NCBI GenBank assembly: GCA_026994735.1
Contig: JALWQD010000185.1
Coordinates: forward strand, 1 to 5,835
Length of the DNA: 5,835 nt
Reading direction: 5' to 3'
Origin: Gammaproteobacteria bacterium
Lineage (GTDB): Bacteria; Pseudomonadota; Gammaproteobacteria; SZUA-140
The position numbers were made by a program, and so were the translations under genes. Shown here piece after piece: positions 5,140 through 5,835 of this stretch. Every line of letters starts with the position of its first letter. Position 1 is the stretch's first letter. Below the pieces are notes generated by a model. That model worked only from the letters and a program-made list of their open reading frames with translations. It searched no databases and was not told where the DNA came from.

Positions 5140-5835
5140 ATGATAGCTCGCTACCTGTTATGTCGTTTTTTATTCGTTGCCCAGTTGCTAACATTTATCT
5201 CAGGGTGTTTTGCTGCTGAATTCCGTGCCGGTGAAGTCTTGCTGGAAGTGTTGCCGCAGGTGACGGCGGCACGCATCATTAGGCGTCTGCCAGAAGCGCA
5301 ATCGGCTGAAACGGTACGTCCCGGTTTACTGCGCGTTCGCCTTGCTCCCGGGGTGTCGGTCAAGGATGCCGTGGCACAATTGTCGGCCCGCGGTGATATT
5401 CTCCGCGTGCAGCCTAATTTTATCCGCCATATCCAGGTACTACCGAATGATCCCGAGTTCGGCAGGCAGTGGGGTTTGAGGAATGCCGGTGTGGTTAGGG
5501 GAGACAGCACGACAGTGGGGGCTGTTCAGGGCGCAGATATCTCGGCCACGCAGGCCTGGGATACGACAACAGGTGACCCGGCCGTAATCGTAGCTATTAT
5601 CGATACAGGGATTGACAGCACACATCCGGATTTGATCAATAATCTCTGGACCGCAGCAGATGGTAGTCATGGCCACAATTTTCTTGATCACGGTGCTGCC
5701 AATGAAGTGAGTGATCTGAATGGTCACGGTACCCTGGTGGCGAGTGTTGTCGCCGCCGAGGGTAACAATGGCATCGGTTTTTCCGGTGTGGTTTGGCACT
5801 CGTCACTGATGGCACTGCGTGCATTTGATGAGAAC
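5140..5835 (+). CDS. Subtilisin-like serine protease (S8), secreted, 3' end outside window
   Basis: The first 232 residues of a secreted subtilase are visible. Residues 1-26 form a signal peptide with a long hydrophobic run; ISGC (20-23) fits a lipoprotein lipobox, but cleavage after GCFA by signal peptidase I is equally possible. Residues 27-100 look like the fervidolysin-type prodomain (AGEVLLEVLP, LLRVRLAPGVSVKDAV, VQPNFI). The mature-domain lead NDPEFGRQWGLRNAG follows (103-117), then the catalytic Asp in VAIIDTGIDSTHPDL (D155) and the catalytic His in NGHGTLVAS (H196), then GFSGV. The catalytic Ser lies past the edge. The His motif reads HGTL where HGTH is usual; the active-site His itself is kept. 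The start is uncertain: ATG 5140 has a poor ribosome site; an in-frame GTG at 5113 would add nine residues. An in-frame TGA at 5104 rules out anything further upstream. Confidence 0.9.
   Translation, partial: MIARYLLCRFLFVAQLLTFISGCFAAEFRAGEVLLEVLPQVTAARIIRRLPEAQSAETVRPGLLRVRLAPGVSVKDAVAQLSARGDILRVQPNFIRHIQVLPNDPEFGRQWGLRNAGVVRGDSTTVGAVQGADISATQAWDTTTGDPAVIVAIIDTGIDSTHPDLINNLWTAADGSHGHNFLDHGAANEVSDLNGHGTLVASVVAAEGNNGIGFSGVVWHSSLMALRAFDEN

Noticed and set aside
5440..5799. Minus-strand frames at the right edge
   Set aside because: They are antisense to the subtilase catalytic domain, where the DTG and HGT motifs fix the real frame.

Overview
The window looks like chromosomal DNA of a proteobacterium, most likely a gammaproteobacterium. 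The reasons are the HrpA helicase with its long proteobacterial C-terminal extension, an HDOD signalling protein, dense same-strand coding, a mid-range GC content and AT-rich intergenic promoters. I cannot name a genus. All supported genes lie on the plus strand. No rRNA, tRNA, transposase or CRISPR array is visible.

Positions 1-2081 hold the C-terminal half of hrpA (DEAH-box RNA helicase); the ATPase core lies upstream of the window. Its stop codon overlaps the start of the next gene by 4 bases (ATGA at 2078-2081). That next gene encodes a secreted PhoX-like (DUF839) protein. Its reading frame, 2078-3841, is interrupted once by an in-frame TAG at 3359-3361, where the family normally has a codon (probably tyrosine, in a G-[AIV]-Y-x-L-D-L context). 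The frame then continues undisturbed with the rest of the family's conserved sequence to a normal stop. The gene is therefore a single-nonsense pseudogene, a readthrough gene or a sequencing error. A Shine-Dalgarno-like AGGAG lies 8 bases before the ATG that directly follows the TAG, so the distal part could also be reinitiated.

An intergenic region of about 306 bases (3842-4147) follows. Its first 90 bases are AT-rich, with two TATAAT boxes, an A-tract/T-tract inverted repeat and short direct repeats. Near its 3' end is a stem-loop made from two near-identical TTTYCGGAAA motifs. It leads to an HDOD-domain signalling protein (4148-4939). The next 200 bases carry a perfect 26-bp tandem duplication, an imperfect long hairpin and a possible extended -10 promoter. 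The window ends inside a gene for a secreted subtilisin-like (S8) protease, with signal peptide, prodomain, catalytic Asp and catalytic His visible; the catalytic Ser lies beyond the edge.

The genes do not form an obvious pathway. hrpA and the phoX-like gene look co-transcribed. The HDOD gene and the protease gene each have their own upstream region. I do not see a convincing new multi-gene system. The most informative observation is the amber-interrupted phoX-like gene.
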